The translations under genes were made by a program, and so were the position numbers. Under the pieces are notes generated by a model. It made no database searches, had not been told where the DNA came from, and worked only from the letters and a program-made list of their open reading frames with translations. Below, piece after piece: positions 8,900-21,636 of a stretch of 64,000 bases of DNA. The stretch's first letter is position 1, and every line of letters starts with the position of its first letter. The stretch comes from Yponomeuta sedellus (lineage: Eukaryota; Arthropoda; Insecta; Lepidoptera; Yponomeutidae): positions 13,986,037 to 14,050,036 of the forward strand of contig OW203726.1 in NCBI GenBank assembly GCA_934045075.1. The letters are read 5' to 3'.

Positions 8900-10919
8900 C
8901 GTTATTTTTTCGTTCACCTGATTGTTAAGTTTAGTGTAACGTGGGCTTGGTTTCTTGTCGTATTGAAAACATATGAAAATGCTTAGGTAGGTTCAATATC
9001 CTCGAGTAACTTTAACCCACTATTACAGTGTCACATAATATGCCATTTGTACAACGATAGTGGTATTGTAATTATGAGTATTTTTTCGCCTCAAAGTCAA
9101 GGGACTATCTTAGACGAAGACGACAAAGTTTAGAGACAGCGGCACATGCCATGTAACGTGTTCATCGTTCACGCGATAGCCAATCAATGTGATGAGTTCT
9201 TAATTACTTGATTGAATGAAGTCGATCGTGTAATTATATTTGTTTATCGTCGATGGCGGTAACCGGTTAAGAAAATCTTCTCAGGGTCTCATTGTAATAC
9301 AAGACCTGGAAAAAATCTAATTATGCAAGATACATTTTTAATTATAGATGAAAACAGAAGTTGTTGTCCTTCAGTTCAAAAGTAAATTAGTTTAGCCGAA
9401 ATGCCAAAAGGCGAATTCGATAAAAACAATTCGTAAAAACGTAATTTGATCACACCTCGTCCGAGGCTGAGGCGCGCGATCGGGAAAATGCTTCTTCACG
9501 ATGTTTAATTTCTGGAAAGCCGCCTTCGTCCTGAATTATTAATGAAACAATAATTCTGCCTTTCAGCTTAGCCTGAAGCTACGTCGGTATCCGAAGCCAA
9601 TTTCGGCGTCGTATATCTACAGCGTGATTTTGAAATAAGCAGCAATATTTTGCGAGAATATTCTGTTAATTACGACTAGCAATAATATACGTTAGTATTT
9701 GTCCTCGCAAAAATTGTTTTGCCATATTAATTAGCCATTGACCTATTCTTTGAGCTATCAAAAAAACACATAAAAATATGTTACCATTGCCATTTTATTT
9801 TAAAAATTAGTGGTTTCTTGGGTTCGAAACTATAAATCGCGAGTAAGCATAACAAAAGTATCTTATATATTTTAATTATTTACGTGTATTAGATAATTTT
9901 ACTACATATTTTTTTACTGTAGTACAAATGCGTAAACAGTTGACCGAATATTTAAGTAGACTGGCGCTGACCATGAGACGTATATCGATTCGGTAATAAT
10001 TAAAGAATCGATCACGAATTTTGTGTCTGGGAAAAATTGGTATTTTCTTTTAGCGTGAAATTTTTTACCAAGCGAATGTTGTCAGTTTATGAACATAGTG
10101 AGGATTTGCTGATGATGATTAACTTTTTAGAAATTTTAGGGTTATCACGAGCTAGGTAAGGATTTCAACAGAATGGGAATTGAAATAGATTTAGTTTGTG
10201 GTTGCCAATATATTTTAATAAAAACGAAATAATCATACAATTTAAAATCTCAGTTCATTGGCCATATATTCAGTAATAATTCCAGTTCTTCGCCGGCAAT
10301 ATTTCCATGAAAATGGAAACGATGTTTTTGTTTTTGTGGCATTATTACGATAACCATCTAATTTTACAATGGTTTGAAAGTGAAAAACATTTATTTCTAT
10401 TGTAATACTAACGGTGGCGAGACCCCGCACAACAAAGACAAGTGGCTTCTTCTTGACTTCTTGTGTTAGGAGCCAAGACCCACTTGGGGTCGCTGAGCCA
10501 GCGGAGTAAGTAAGTAACACTAATGAAAAAGACACAAAATAAAACAAATTTATGTAGAGAAACAAAAATATTAGAAATATAATACGACAAACACCAGTGC
10601 AACAGACGATAAGGCTGCAGCTCAGCAAAATGCTAGGCGCAGGTGACCAGCGCCGGTTTTCTGCTGCACCTGATTCACTATGTATGAATAATTTGCAGAC
10701 AGAATAAAATAAAACAGAGTAAAAGACAGGATAAAACGTTGATGTCTAACGTTCACTAATGGGTTACGTCACTACAAAAACAGTTAGTGATTCTAATGGG
10801 TTGTGTAATGTATATAGGTCTGATACCAGTAATATCGATTTACTCTGGCCACTTTTTGCTTCAGTTTTTTTTCGTCGATTCCCCATTTTTCCAGTTCTGT
10901 AAACTAAGTAAAGTGTTGT
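8900..10919. other. No gene recognised
   Basis: AT-rich. The 128-aa minus-strand frame at 10242-10628 is hydrophobic and low in information, has no splice context, and overlaps a repeat-like block (GACCCACTTGGGGTCGCTGA) at about 10480. I do not call it a gene. Confidence 0.5.
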
Positions 10920-10986
10920 AGACTTTTAGTCCGGATCTACTTACGGGTGTTGTTAATACCCGTAAGTAGATCCGGACTAAAAGTCT
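10920..10986. repeat. Perfect 29-bp inverted repeat, 9-nt loop
   Basis: Arm 10920-10948 (AGACTTTTAGTCCGG...) is the exact reverse complement of 10958-10986; loop 10949-10957 is GTTGTTAAT. No TSD or transposon ends were found around it. Confidence 0.95.
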
Positions 10987-11044
10987 GCAATGTGTTGTGC
11001 TTACGAAAGTTTTAGTTAAAAATAAGTAAAGTGTCATTATAAAA

Positions 11045-11175
11045 ACCATAACATAACATTAACTTACGCTTGCCTCTCAGAGGAGTAGGCAGGACCAGGG
11101 ACTGCCACTTGCCACGATTCTGACAGATCACCTTCGCTTCATCAACGTTCTTTGTCGGTTTTACAGGCACGCACG
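11045..11175 (-). mobile_element. Dispersed LINE-derived fragment (family R2)
   Basis: On the minus strand it reads GAAGCGAAGGTGATCTGTCA, then CGTGGCAAGTGGCAGTCCC, then a TGCCTACTCC block. Other copies: 14925-14995, 23260-23385, 46425-46530, 55945-56030. In the 23.2 kb copy the frame gives short peptides (DRGKWQSLVSAYP) like the C-terminus of RTE-type reverse transcriptases. Confidence 0.5.
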
Positions 11176-11839
11176 ACGGTTTTGGCTACTTTTTATCTTG
11201 CCCTTTATTAATAAATTCCCTATTTGGTCGGAATACATCCGCGTGAGAAGTCATTTAGCAACTCTTCCACCAACATTTGCACAATGTATCATAAACAGAA
11301 TTAATTATAATTTATACCATCATAACATAGTTGTAAATATTTTTGATTTCCGACCTGTGAGTGAAATTTGTAAATTGAAATAAAAAAGAAAATATATTTC
11401 AACGTTACGGTGTTTAATTTGTGTTCTATTATGTTAAATGATATTATGTTTTGGAGAAAAAATGGACAAAAAAACTCCAAACTTAGTCTTTTCAAATTCC
11501 TTATTTAAGTATTGACTTAGTGAAATTTTCAATTGAGAGACCGGCTCTTAAGCAAGTACCTAAAAGAACTTTTTGATAGTCCGGCGCCGACCATAAGATG
11601 ACTAGTATCTTAGTTTTTTTTCCAATTTTATTACTTTACGTCCTGGTATTGTTTTTTTATGCTTAAGTGATTATGAGTGGCAAAAAAAAAATTTGGCACC
11701 ATTTTTTGTTTTTAAAAAACTGTGGTCGAAATTAAAGGCGTAGTAGATAATAACCGAGTTCGAATTATGAACCCAAATAGGAAGATGATAATTTTATGTA
11801 TTGGCGATTGGGTAAAACGTTCTTGATTGGCGACGATAA
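11176..11839. other. No gene; part shared with 49970-50045
   Basis: Region 11436-11497 (TTTGGAGAAAAAATGGAC...) is the inverted counterpart of 49970-50045, marking a further dispersed repeat. The remainder has nothing I can name. Confidence 0.45.
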
Positions 11840-11970
11840 GCGACCACATAATTCAATATTGAGTTGGCAATATTCAAATCAGTAGCCACAACCACAACAA
11901 TAGAAGCGACCACATAATTCAATATTGAGTTGGCAATATTCACATCAGTAGCCACAACCACAACAATAGA
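11840..11970. repeat. Two-copy tandem repeat, period 66 bp
   Basis: Unit GCGACCACATAATTCAATAT... at 11840-11905 is repeated at 11906-11970. I saw one substitution (CAAATC versus CACATC) and one missing A at the end. The near-identity implies a recent duplication. Confidence 0.9.
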
Positions 11971-12029
11971 CTGTCTTGTTGGTGTTACGGAACCTTGCTG
12001 GACTTCCAAAACGGAGGTCATTGGTTCGA

Positions 12030-12130
12030 CTTCTGTCGGTGGCCGCTATACTTGATTCCCACAGACGGGTGTGGGTGAATTCCCCACGTTTATGATGTCC
12101 TGGTTACCATAGCATATTAGTTTAACTAGA
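12030..12130 (-). mobile_element. Repeat D / SINE S4 body fragment
   Basis: Contains CAGACGGGTGTGGGTGAATT and TTTATGATGTCCTGGTTACC, sharing the GTTTATGATGTC block with the S4 SINE bodies at 15880 and 55230. Confidence 0.35.
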
Positions 12131-12805
12131 ACCTTGATTATGATGATACAACTGAGTACAATGAAAATTGGTGGAACGGATGTCTATTAATTCATTGCCG
12201 CTTCAAGTCTAGGCGTCAAGTCTTATCCTTCTATGTCCCAATGGAATCACACAGCATGTCACGTGACCCAGTGGTAAAACAGTCATTGCACAGAGCACAG
12301 AGGATAAAAGGAAGTTGTAGTAATAATGCGCTAACAAAATCGAGGCCGGACACCTGATTGTGAAAGTTACCATTATGTTGCAAATATCGTGTCAGTGTTT
12401 GTTATCGAACTCATCTGAAACGGCTTCTCCGATTTTTATGATTGTGTTTGGTTGGTCTGAAAATAGGTCGTATGCTAGTTAATGTAGTAAAACAACGTTT
12501 GCGAGGTCCGCTTTCAGGAATACATCGTGGCACCAAAATTGTTAAGTACAGAATTAAGGAGCAAAATTGTCTATTCTTGCATTCCTTGAGGTGTAAGTAT
12601 ATGCTAAACAATCTGTTCTCACTTATATCAATATTAATAGGAACCTCTTTTAGAAAACAAAGCCATTCTAGTCTTAGACACAGCCATTATCTTGTTTACC
12701 ATTGTTGTGCTAGAAATACGCGTTTCTTTCCGTTTAATTAACGGTCGTTATTCATTATCTTAAAACAAGCTGTACTTAATTTAAGTTAACAGATAAATTT
12801 ACAGA
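12131..12805. other. No gene recognised
   Basis: Open frame 12442-12741 (+) contains a basic stretch KQRLRGPLSGIHRGTKI but no domain I recognise and no clean exon borders. Left unassigned. Confidence 0.4.
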
Positions 12806-12845
12806 TAAAATTGAATGCTAGGCAGAGACTGAGCATTCAATTTTA
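12806..12845. repeat. 14-bp inverted repeat, 12-nt loop
   Basis: TAAAATTGAATGCT (12806-12819) pairs exactly with AGCATTCAATTTTA (12832-12845). Confidence 0.9.
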
Positions 12846-15728
12846 GTTTGGAGAAAAAAAACTTTCGACACAGCAAACATGAAACTAAATAAGGAACGAC
12901 TCTGAACGCTCCCACAAAGGCTTGGACCTTTGAAAATAGACAATAAGATAAGACGGACGAGCTTTGGGTGTACAATATTGGCTTATTTTTACTTCACTCT
13001 CCTTTGTTTCACTGCCATACGTCTTCGTACAGTTGAAATTGAATCTCAAGTAAACAGATTGAGGTAGGCGGTCTTTATTTATTCCGGGGTTTTTCTTCTC
13101 GTAATAGGTCTTTCCCTTCGTCCGAGATAGTTGATGAACGAAACTAATTACGGAACATGTCTCTGGTCTGTATCCTAGACTTACGGCTTAGATATCGTTG
13201 TTTACAGTGTTCTGCTTCAGGGGCTTGGGGCTTTATTTACTTGTAGATATTAGCAATGTACTGGGTGTAAGAAAATCCCTATCTGAAAATCCCCCCCAGG
13301 GTTTTACTCGTCAGCATGCATAACTAGGATAAAATATCAGGTGTTCCACACGTTTAACCTCCTTTTTACCTTGGAAATGGCGACGGTTCTTATTGATATT
13401 TTCAAGTTCAACGCTGTGGAAGTCGTATGCCGCATGTGGTTACTTTAGTATATACGGAATCAACAGGTAATATTTTTTTCGTGATTTCGAAGTTTTTCCT
13501 CAGTTTTTCGGATTGACGTGTGGAATCCTATAGTTTCGGATGTTTAATGAAGGATTAAGGTATGTTTTATTTATATACCATAACCCCAAAATGTTAAATG
13601 ACAACATGCTAGCCTAATATTAATATACTACTTTTGACATTAAAAAGTTAACTTACGAACTTACGTTAACATGCAAACACTCAAGCTTATAATAATAATT
13701 GTAATATTATTTAGCTCAGGGGCAATGTGTGTTATGTTATGACCATAAAAAAGCCGTTCGCTGTCTCAGCATATTGTCACGGGTTATAAAACCGAAACTA
13801 CTGGTTTTCTTACAGGTTACGGCACGGGAAATCACGCCGGATACAAAAAACACTTTTCACTGTTAAAGTAAATTTTGTTACACCCTGTATATGTACGGGT
13901 AAGTTCAATATTAATTTACACTGTACCGCGTCCGCAGAGGAGTTGTTACTCATTCAGAATACCAGAGGTTACATAATTTTGTATCTTCGTGTAGCTGTTA
14001 GGATTGGGTGTGTCACGGTAAAGTTGCAATTTTGTACTATCGAGTGGGGATCTTGCGTGCCGGCGGAGGATGTGGCTTATATTTCAACCCGCGACCTAAA
14101 AACTTATCGAGGGTGAAACGGCGAAGCTGAAGATTTTCAATCCAATCCGATAAGTGGCAAGGAAGATAAACGAACTTTAAGACCACATTTTTAGGGTTCC
14201 GTACCTATTATGGAAATACTGGAATCCTTTATTTTACCTTTTTACCCGTCGGCCAGTATGTCTTCAGCCTATTAGGACATCTTTCTCAAAAACGAATAGC
14301 GCTAAATTCTAAAACTTACGGTCCCATAAAGGCTTAATAAAAGCGCTGTTTCTCAATCTGAATACAGAACAATTCTTAAATTTGAAATCTTTTATGCAAC
14401 AAAAATCACTATCAAAATCCATAGGGTACTTCTCGTTTACTTAGAATCATGAAATATGCGAATAAGCAAGGGTCTAATAGAAAGGTAAATTTCCCACCTT
14501 CTGTCGCAGTCGGGTAAAAAAGCGGGTGGGGCTGAGTCTGGTTACACCGTTGTGAAACATCTATAAGTAAGCTATAATTTTTAGCTAAAACTGCGCAATG
14601 TGTTACGTAGCACTGGCGCCATCTAGCGGCACGAATGAAGAGGATCTGAGTACTTTGCTCTACTCAAAGAGATGCGTAGTTACAGATTACATCTCTTTCC
14701 GAGGCGACATGTTTTCGTTACATGGGGTTTTAGCAAGTGATCCCGCACTACCGAATGTACCAAACTAAACATGTTGCACGTCTAAAGACGTGTATATGAA
14801 ACATTGGTATTTACAAACAATCATATTTACAATTTTGGAAACGATTATTGTTTATAATAATCTACATAATAGAAAAATCAAAATATATTTGAAATGTTCG
14901 TCATTTAAAAACAGGATCTGTCAGGATCGTAGCAAGTGCAGTCCCTGGTGCCTGCCTGCCCCTCGGGGATACTGGCGGAGATTATGTAATTTTTTGTTGG
15001 TAATTCAATTATGCATCACAAGTTTACACTTTTTATTACAAAATTATTAAATTAAAAATGTTAAATTAATGCGTGCTAGATATCTTGTGCCACGTAAGAA
15101 CAGCCTTAAGTGTGCTGTCAAGTTGCGGCTGTGTTTCTAACAGCTTTCAGAAATAGGCATCTGCAGAGAACGTTGGTTACCTACTATAAGAGTTTACGTA
15201 GGTATACTATCGATTTGCAAACACCGATTAGACCACGCTTTACTGTTTTCTGGATTGTTAGTGTCAAATTTAAAATTCTACTTCAGTTTATTGCTTTAAG
15301 TGGTGCAACAGTTCTTACATAATAAGTCAAGTAAGGATTAGACACATGAGCCTTGCAATGGCACTGCAATTTTAAAAGCATTTTAAAGCATATGTATATA
15401 TTCTTTAAACATATAAAGCTTGTATGTGATTGTGTACCAGATAAAGATTTAACGAGATCAGGTGTTGTGTGAAATAGTTTGTCGAAAAGTTTATTCCACA
15501 GAAAATTGACAATAAACCGTAGAATGTAATGAAAAGAAATGGAATGAAAACGTTGTATTCAAAGTAGCGTAGCGCTGTATATTATGTATAAAACTATTCG
15601 CGAATTATTATCGCTTATAGTGGAAGGATAATACCGTTGAATGAAGCTCACCCAGCCCTAATAACTGCCGTCAGATCATGTATTATAATTGATTGACGTA
15701 AATAGAAAAAATATTGGTGTGCCCTGTA
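12846..15728. other. Long AT-rich stretch, repeat debris only
   Basis: 13870-13890 contains TTACACCCTGTATATG, a mariner-like end. 14185-14420 holds the lepidopteran-style block TTTAGGGTTCCGTACC. 14505-14530 has CGCAGTCGGGTAAAAAAG, an end motif also at 61150. 14625 has GGCGCCATCTAGCGGC, shared with 60380-60898. 14925-14995 is an R2 fragment. No exon identified. Confidence 0.45.
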
Positions 15729-15757
15729 CAGGGTTCACTAATATAGGGTGAACCCTG
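15729..15757. repeat. 10-bp inverted repeat
   Basis: CAGGGTTCAC (15729-15738) pairs with GTGAACCCTG (15748-15757), loop 9 nt. It lies directly upstream of the S4 SINE. Confidence 0.85.
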
Positions 15758-15771
15758 ACGACCGACGACAG

Positions 15772-15997
15772 ACGACCTCTGTGGCGTAGCGGTAGCGCGT
15801 CTGCCTACCATGCAAGAGGTCCCGGGTTCGAATCCCGGCTGGAAACAAAAAAAAAAGTCCAGGTCTTGGATGTTTACATGTTTGTGATGTCGTTGTTTCT
15901 GGTTCCCACGACACAGGGTATCCTAGTGTGGGGCCAGAAGCAATGTATGTGCCAGTATGTAAAATAAAAAAAAAATAAAAAAAAATAAAAAAATAAA
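15772..15997 (+). mobile_element. tRNA-derived SINE (family S4) with A-rich tail
   Basis: Head GACCTCTGTGGCGTAGCGGT contains an A-box, and GGGTTCGAATCCCGGC is a perfect B-box. Body includes GTTTGTGATGTCGTTGTTTC and GGTATCCTAGTGTGGGGCC. The tail is (AAAATAAAAA)n at 15960-15997. A fragment of the same family is at 55160-55290. Confidence 0.75.
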
Positions 15998-16749
15998 CCA
16001 CTGGAATTCACTTAACTGATGTTTATTGTGAATCTCAAAACACAGCACGTACGTAATTAAAGGTAATCCGATAGGTTTGTGAGTTAGGGCTCGACTGCTC
16101 GCGGCATGCACCTACTGCAGTTTTTACATTCGACACTGCGCGGCGACTTTACCTATGTCCGCAAAATTGGGAACATGAGGCCATGAACCTTAACAGTACG
16201 TAGTTCTCGAAATGCCGTTGTTTTTTTTTATTTCTCTCGCATTCACATAATTTTATTTAGTTGGCGCTTTGTGCGCTCTGCGAATGACGCAGCCTCCAGT
16301 AAATAGCAGCTGAACGTCCATTCTGTTTTTAAGACATTTCAAACGGAAAAAGCAAACTCTGCAAAGCAGAAAAATCGTAAAAATACATTAAAAAAGGACA
16401 TTTGTTTGGAATAAAGGAAAATTGTCGAAAGACACCGTCTAATTAAATCACTGAATAGCACACTCTAATGGACATGTTTCTGGAATTGTGCAGTTTTAGG
16501 TAACTCTGTATAGGTATTTCACGTTTGCGAACAAAGGTTGGAGGTGTATTGGGTCGAGCGGGCGGCTGCGCAAAATGAAAATTATTTATTGACGACATTG
16601 ATTGATTCCAACGTGCCACTTGATTGATGTGTCGCCTCCGTTCAGGATCCATTGCGTGAGACAGGGTTGGCATATTTTGAAAAAATGCTATTATCACTTT
16701 GATACACATTTTGCGAGATACACATTTGCAATAAAACACGTTTAATCCA
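15998..16749. other. No gene assigned; 98-aa frame of unknown nature
   Basis: The minus-strand frame 16443-16739 encodes a basic C-terminal part (DPERRRHINQVARWNQ, FVRKREIPIQSYLKLH). I recognise no family and see no splice sites. It may be a repeat-borne frame. Confidence 0.3.
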
Positions 16750-16754
16750 TTATA

Positions 16755-16908
16755 TTCTTTTTAATGCACTACCCCGTGCTAAGGACAATTTTAAAAACCT
16801 ATTTAGAGGCTAATATTTCTACCCATGTCTGGCACGGTTAGCCAGAGGTCGAGAGAGGGTTCGAGTCCCGACATGGGTGGATTTTAGCCTCTAAATAGAG
16901 GTTTAATC
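16755..16908. mobile_element. SINE S1, two partial copies in inverted orientation
   Basis: 16758-16832 is the minus-strand tail (TTAATGCACTACCCCGTGCT, AACCTATTTAGAGGCTAA). 16831-16908 is a plus-strand copy starting at the anticodon arm with B-box GGTTCGAGTCCC and the same tail. The tails form inverted arms around a short centre, like the fold-back S1 copies at 28655-28875 and 35301-35770. Confidence 0.7.
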
Positions 16909-17395
16909 CAGTCAAATAGGGGATAAAAATTTACTAAAACCCTATTTTGTTAGAGGGTAGTATTAATCTAATTTCCAGCTTCGAAAAATCTGCACTAGCT
17001 GAGTAGTTTGTCAAAAACTAACCAAACACGTTAAAAATATTTCTGCAATTTAATGTAACTTGACAAAACAACACATAATATGCAAGCTAATTAGGCGTTT
17101 TCACATTTGTACTTTCGTAGTGACGCTTTCCGCAACATCTATTCAACGTTTACGGCGGCGGCGCCCCGTTAGATGATCAAGGTCCTTTGTGAAGAAGTCA
17201 AAGAGACTTGCCCAGCCCGAGGTATTACCCTAGAGGACATATAAAAGCCTCAGTCATGAAATGACTTCCCGAGCGAGTGCTATACCCCGAGGTTTCCGCC
17301 GCAGGGTCACTATGCCTGTCTTACGGTCTTTAAGACCCGCACCTGTTTGGCCCGTCATATTAACCCACACTCATCTAAAATTCAATTAGTAAACA
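16909..17395. other. No gene; moderately GC-rich block
   Basis: 17155-17345 is more GC-rich than its surroundings (TTGCCCAGCCCGAGGTATTA, CCGCCGCAGGGTCAC) with no open frame or known repeat that I can place. Confidence 0.35.
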
Positions 17396-17582
17396 AAACC
17401 AGCCTTGGTGCCGGCTGTCATGCAATGGCAGTCGTTTAGCCATGGCCCGCCACTGTCTTACACTCCTCTACCAACCCAGACTTGGCCCCCGTGGTGGAGA
17501 TTAGCCTAACCTTCCTGCGATGCAGGAAGAGAGCCGTGCCCCAGCAGTGGGGACGTACAAGGGTTGATATCGACACAAAAAC
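17396..17582 (-). mobile_element. Dispersed repeat D copy
   Basis: Minus-strand order: TATCAACCCTTGTACGTCC, TGCATCGCAGGAAGG, CCACCACGGGGGCCAAGTC, CCACTGTCTTAC-complement and the GCCGGC end. The frame at 17436-17678 runs across it and is not a gene. Confidence 0.6.
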
Positions 17583-18124
17583 TGAGAAATAATTGAAAAT
17601 CGACACAAAAGCTACCGGAACGATGCCGTATTCAACGATATTTGTTGCGTTTAAACCAATCGTTGACACCAGTACCATGATTTGTACGATGAATACTCAT
17701 GCAATTAAAATAAAATAAAAAAAAATAATAAACCAAAACTAATAAAAATAGTAGTGTGACACAAATTCACTACAAAATATTTCGCCGTTTGTAAAATGTA
17801 TGTATTTGGAAAAAATAACGACAAAATTTAACTAATATTTTTAAAGGTGAATAAGTTAGAAAAGTTTCCTTCCCTCGGATAAAGGGCTATTTAATTTTTT
17901 ATTTAAACAGCCAGTAGAAGGATGTGGGTTAGCGAATCTTACAAGTCTGGAGTGTAGCTTGCTAGCGTGGTCAAATTTCACAGCTAACGGAATCAAATCA
18001 TTGTAGTGGAATGTTTGCAACGCGAGCTTCAAAGCAGCTACGAGTAAGGTGGAGTCGTGGGACTAATGGGTGCATGCCTCCTTTGAAGCCTCGTAGTGAC
18101 TGCATACATCACGGTCGTCCCGGA
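17583..18124. other. No gene recognised
   Basis: AT-rich, with an A-run at about 17700-17730. No repeat that I can place. Confidence 0.4.
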
Positions 18125-19205
18125 TTAGACTGTATTTCTTGAACACAGACATGGCCGCTCGGCGTTAGCAGACACAAAGCACTTTTAACACACGAGTTTT
18201 ATTGGGTCACAATTTATTTATGTCAATAAACGTACCTAAACACCAAAACACAGACTAAATCGCTATGTATTAGACAAACATTTAAGGAGGATTCACGGTA
18301 CGCCGTGCATGATCGGCCGGGCCGGGTCAGGACGCGGTCTGTAGTATACTTTTTGTTACAATTGTGAGTGAGTATACAATTGACTTCATACAAAATCATT
18401 TCTTGGACACATACATGGCCGCTCGGCGTTAGCAGACTCAAAACACTTTTAACACATCACTTTTATTGGGCACAATTTACTTATGTCGATGAACGTCAGT
18501 ATTGGTATTAGACAATCATTTAAAGCGGATTCACGGTACACCGTGACGTCACCGGGCCGAACGGGGTCTATAGTATATTTCTGTATGAAGTGATACATGT
18601 TTGACACGGCCGGGTCGCCCGGCTGTGTCAAACATGTATCGATGAACGTCAGTACCAAAAGACAGACTTAATCACTTGTTATTAGACAAACATTTAAGGA
18701 GGATTCACGGTACGCCGTATCATGATCGGCCGGGCCGGGCCAGGACGCGGTCTATAGTATAATTTTTGTATAAGTGATACACACGTTTGCCCGGCCATGT
18801 CAAATATCAAATCACTTCATACAATAATCATTTCTAAATGTATATGTCCACACATACATGGTCGCTCGGCGTTAGTAGACTCAAAACACTTTTATCATAT
18901 CAGTTTTATTGGGCACAATTTACTTATGTCGATGAACGTCAGTACCATAACGCAGATTTACTTGACAGACTTGGTATTAGACAATATTCACGGAAGTGAC
19001 CTGGTCTGGACCCGGCCAGAACACGGTCTGTAGTATACTTTTGTATGAAGAGATTCATGTTTGACACAGCCGGGTGGCGCACGGCCCAGCTTAGTCAATC
19101 ATGAAATACTTCATACAAAAAGTATACTATAGATGTTTGATCGTGTCCCGGCCAGAGCTCCGGCCGGGGTCCGGTACGGTCGCGTCACCGCGTACCGTGA
19201 ATCCA
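18125..19205. repeat. Complex array of duplicated and inverted GC-rich blocks
   Basis: CATGG(C/T)CGCTCGGCGTTAG recurs at 18150, 18414 and 18858. GATGAACGTCAGTA recurs at 18490, 18641 and 18931. GGATTCACGGTACGCCGT recurs at 18290, 18530 (one change) and 18704, and appears inverted as GCGTACCGTGAATCC at about 19190. GATCGGCCGGGCCGGG occurs at about 18311 and 18725. The blocks are AT-rich units alternating with GGCC-rich cores. The closing inverted block suggests nested foldback insertions of one element. No coding capacity. Confidence 0.85.
18592..18640. repeat. 23-bp inverted repeat, 3-nt loop, inside the array
   Basis: 18592-18614 (GATACATGTTTGACACGGCC...) pairs with 18618-18640 with a single mismatch; loop TCG. 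Confidence 0.92.
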
Positions 19206-19392
19206 TCTTTATGTCCATGTATATCTACGTAAAATACCTGTACGTCGTATGACGGTGATATTCTTACGGTCGAGTATCGTGTAATTCCGCTCAGCGGTTA
19301 TTACGTGATTGAGTAACAAAAATCCAAACATCTCCATAAACTTTCACATTCATAATAATACGACGACTTCATAAGAATAGTCCGACGCCTGA

Positions 19393-19557
19393 AAACGGCC
19401 TTATTTATATTAATACGGTAACACTAAAACACTCTTAAATGCCGTTTATTTAATGTGTATATTACGTCTGTTCCTTGTAAAATCTCCACCACAGTCTATT
19501 TAAGTGAGCGTTTTTAGAGTTTTTTAAGAAATTGTGTTTTTATTAATAAGACCGTTA
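19393..19557. mobile_element. MITE (AACGGCCTTATTTAT ends)
   Basis: Left end AACGGCCTTATTTATATTAA, right end TATTAATAAGACCGTT, with matching inner blocks. A relative of the same length class and ends is at 63551-63708, and a single end at 34735-34755. Confidence 0.6.
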
Positions 19558-21174
19558 GGCTATAAAATGACGCGCTCTTTGAAGTTCGTTTGAAACAGTT
19601 TCTAAAACAGCGAATTAAGTGGCCAATTAATTACATCAAAAAGGATCTATTCCGACTAGACTGAAATGAGCTCTAAATAAAACCTTTCTAATGGGACAAC
19701 ACAAACACCTCATTTAGCTAAAAACATCCCTTGTAGTTTCGTAATAGATTGAAAGCCGTCTTAACCTTTCAAAATGAAACCAATTCAAACCTGAGCTAAA
19801 AAAGATCTCATGACTGCTCTTGTACTTAGGTTTTGTTGTTTTGCTAAAAATAGTCGTTATGTAAACGAAAGACATGATTTTAGTGTGATGTGCTACGTTA
19901 TTTAGGTATAAAGGACTGTAAAAACCTAGGCGTTTCATTAAACTACAATGTAAAGTTTACGGCAATGTTTATGTCTCTGGCGTTCTGTACATTACGTAGC
20001 CGATTAGTACAATTAGTTCTTCTAAGCTGTAGGTAATGCAATGTACTGTACATAGTCGATTACCATAGATAAACAATGAATTGCAATTCTATGGGACCCT
20101 GCGCATGGCTATCTAGTGAAATCAGACAGCTCTTATAGTGCGTTTGATATATCCTTCAATAGAACAAAATGCGTAGTTAACCGTTTTGTTAGACTGTATC
20201 TCAGCCAGTAGTGTTATAAACACGCACATAAACTGTAGCTACAGAAGCGCCCGTGAACGGATGAGCTTTCAAATCTCCACTCTGCCTAGCTGTTTACTTG
20301 TTATTCCTAGAGAGAAAAGCACTCTATTTACGTACATAGATCCCACCAACGAATCGTATGTCGAATACCTACTTTGTTTCTGTGACGCGCAGATCATGGC
20401 GCGTAATGCATGCGGTTGTTTGGCGTAAAACTAGGCAAGTACTCCTGGGAATTGAAATGTTCGAGTACTTACGTCTTTAGCTCTGCCAGGCGGCATCATG
20501 ACTGATGCTGCAATGCGAACAGACCAACCCAACAAATGAATGAAACCCAGCAAACGAATGCACTCGTTTGCGTTTGCTTCACTCATTGGTTATGTTGTTC
20601 AAAAGAATTAATAAATACATTAACTGAGAAGTTAGCAACGTTTAAGAAAACGCCCCAAAGTACTGCGTATGCTGATGACGCCATATTCATCTAAATGAGT
20701 GTCCAAGAGAGTGTTAATTCAATCAGAGCTTGCGTCGAGAAGTTTGAGTTAACTGGTATTATATTACATGTATTGTACGCAAACATGGCGGCCACGTTCA
20801 TCTCTGCGAATACATAACCGCGATCCCACGCAGCACGTGACTACAAGTTTTTTTAAATTTGCGTAATCAGTAACTGTAACTATACATTTGCGGGAGTGGC
20901 TTTACCAGTATGTCCTGCAAAACTAAGGGTTTTTCGAAATTTGCACAGTTCTACATTAAACAGGTCTAATTGCGATTACTTATTAGGTAAAATGTAATTA
21001 CTTTAATTCCCGATGTTCTACCGAATAAGAAATCGCGATTGCCGTAATGTACGTATATGTTACTATACATACGTGATGCGCGATTCATTATGATATATTA
21101 TTTGCGCGGTTGGTAAGTTGATAACTATAAATTGGCAGGAGTATAGTAGGTAATATTAGATAGATAGGGAACAC
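19558..21174. other. No gene recognised
   Basis: The open frame at 20186-20428 has no domain or splice context. 20520-20600 contains an imperfect hairpin around GCAAACGAATGCACTCGTTTGC-type sequence (arms of 8 bp). Nothing else supported. Confidence 0.4.
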
Positions 21175-21290
21175 TTTGTTGCACAACCAAAAAATAATAC
21201 AACCATGATTTCTTAAATCTTAGTAATGTTATACAATTGGCGGTCTTATAGCTAAGAGCGATCTCTTCCAGACAACCTTAGCCTTGTCAG
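21175..21290 (-). mobile_element. LINE 3' UTR fragment (family L)
   Basis: TTTGTTGCACAACC, then ATACAATTGGCGGTCTTATA and GATCTCTTCCAGACAACCTT, matching 3055-3180. Confidence 0.6.
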
Positions 21291-21636
21291 TTGCTCTTGA
21301 AAGCAACAAATCTTTGACAGATGCCTTTTTTGGACCAACGACGCCTTCACTCGACATTAATATGCACTCGTGGGACAATCATTCATTCAACGACGAAATC
21401 AATATGTATACTAGTGGGACAATCATTGATTCAGCCCCCTACCCTTAAATCAGTGCTTCTTTTGTGGCCCATTGATATCACATCATTGATATTTAAGTAT
21501 ATCAAGAGCAAAATTTCAATGAAAAAAACAAGCCAAGTGACTACCAATTTCTCAATTCAAACTCAATGCATTCTTTAGTTTATTTAAAAGCTGCTACAAA
21601 ACAACGAACGAATGAATGAATGAACAAACAATAACA

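Noticed and set aside
10242..10628. 128-codon minus-strand open frame as a membrane protein gene
   Set aside because: Low-complexity hydrophobic composition from AT-rich DNA, overlap with a repeat-like block and no splice or conservation evidence.
11840..11970. CRISPR-like array
   Set aside because: Only two abutting 66-bp direct copies with no spacers; a simple tandem duplication.
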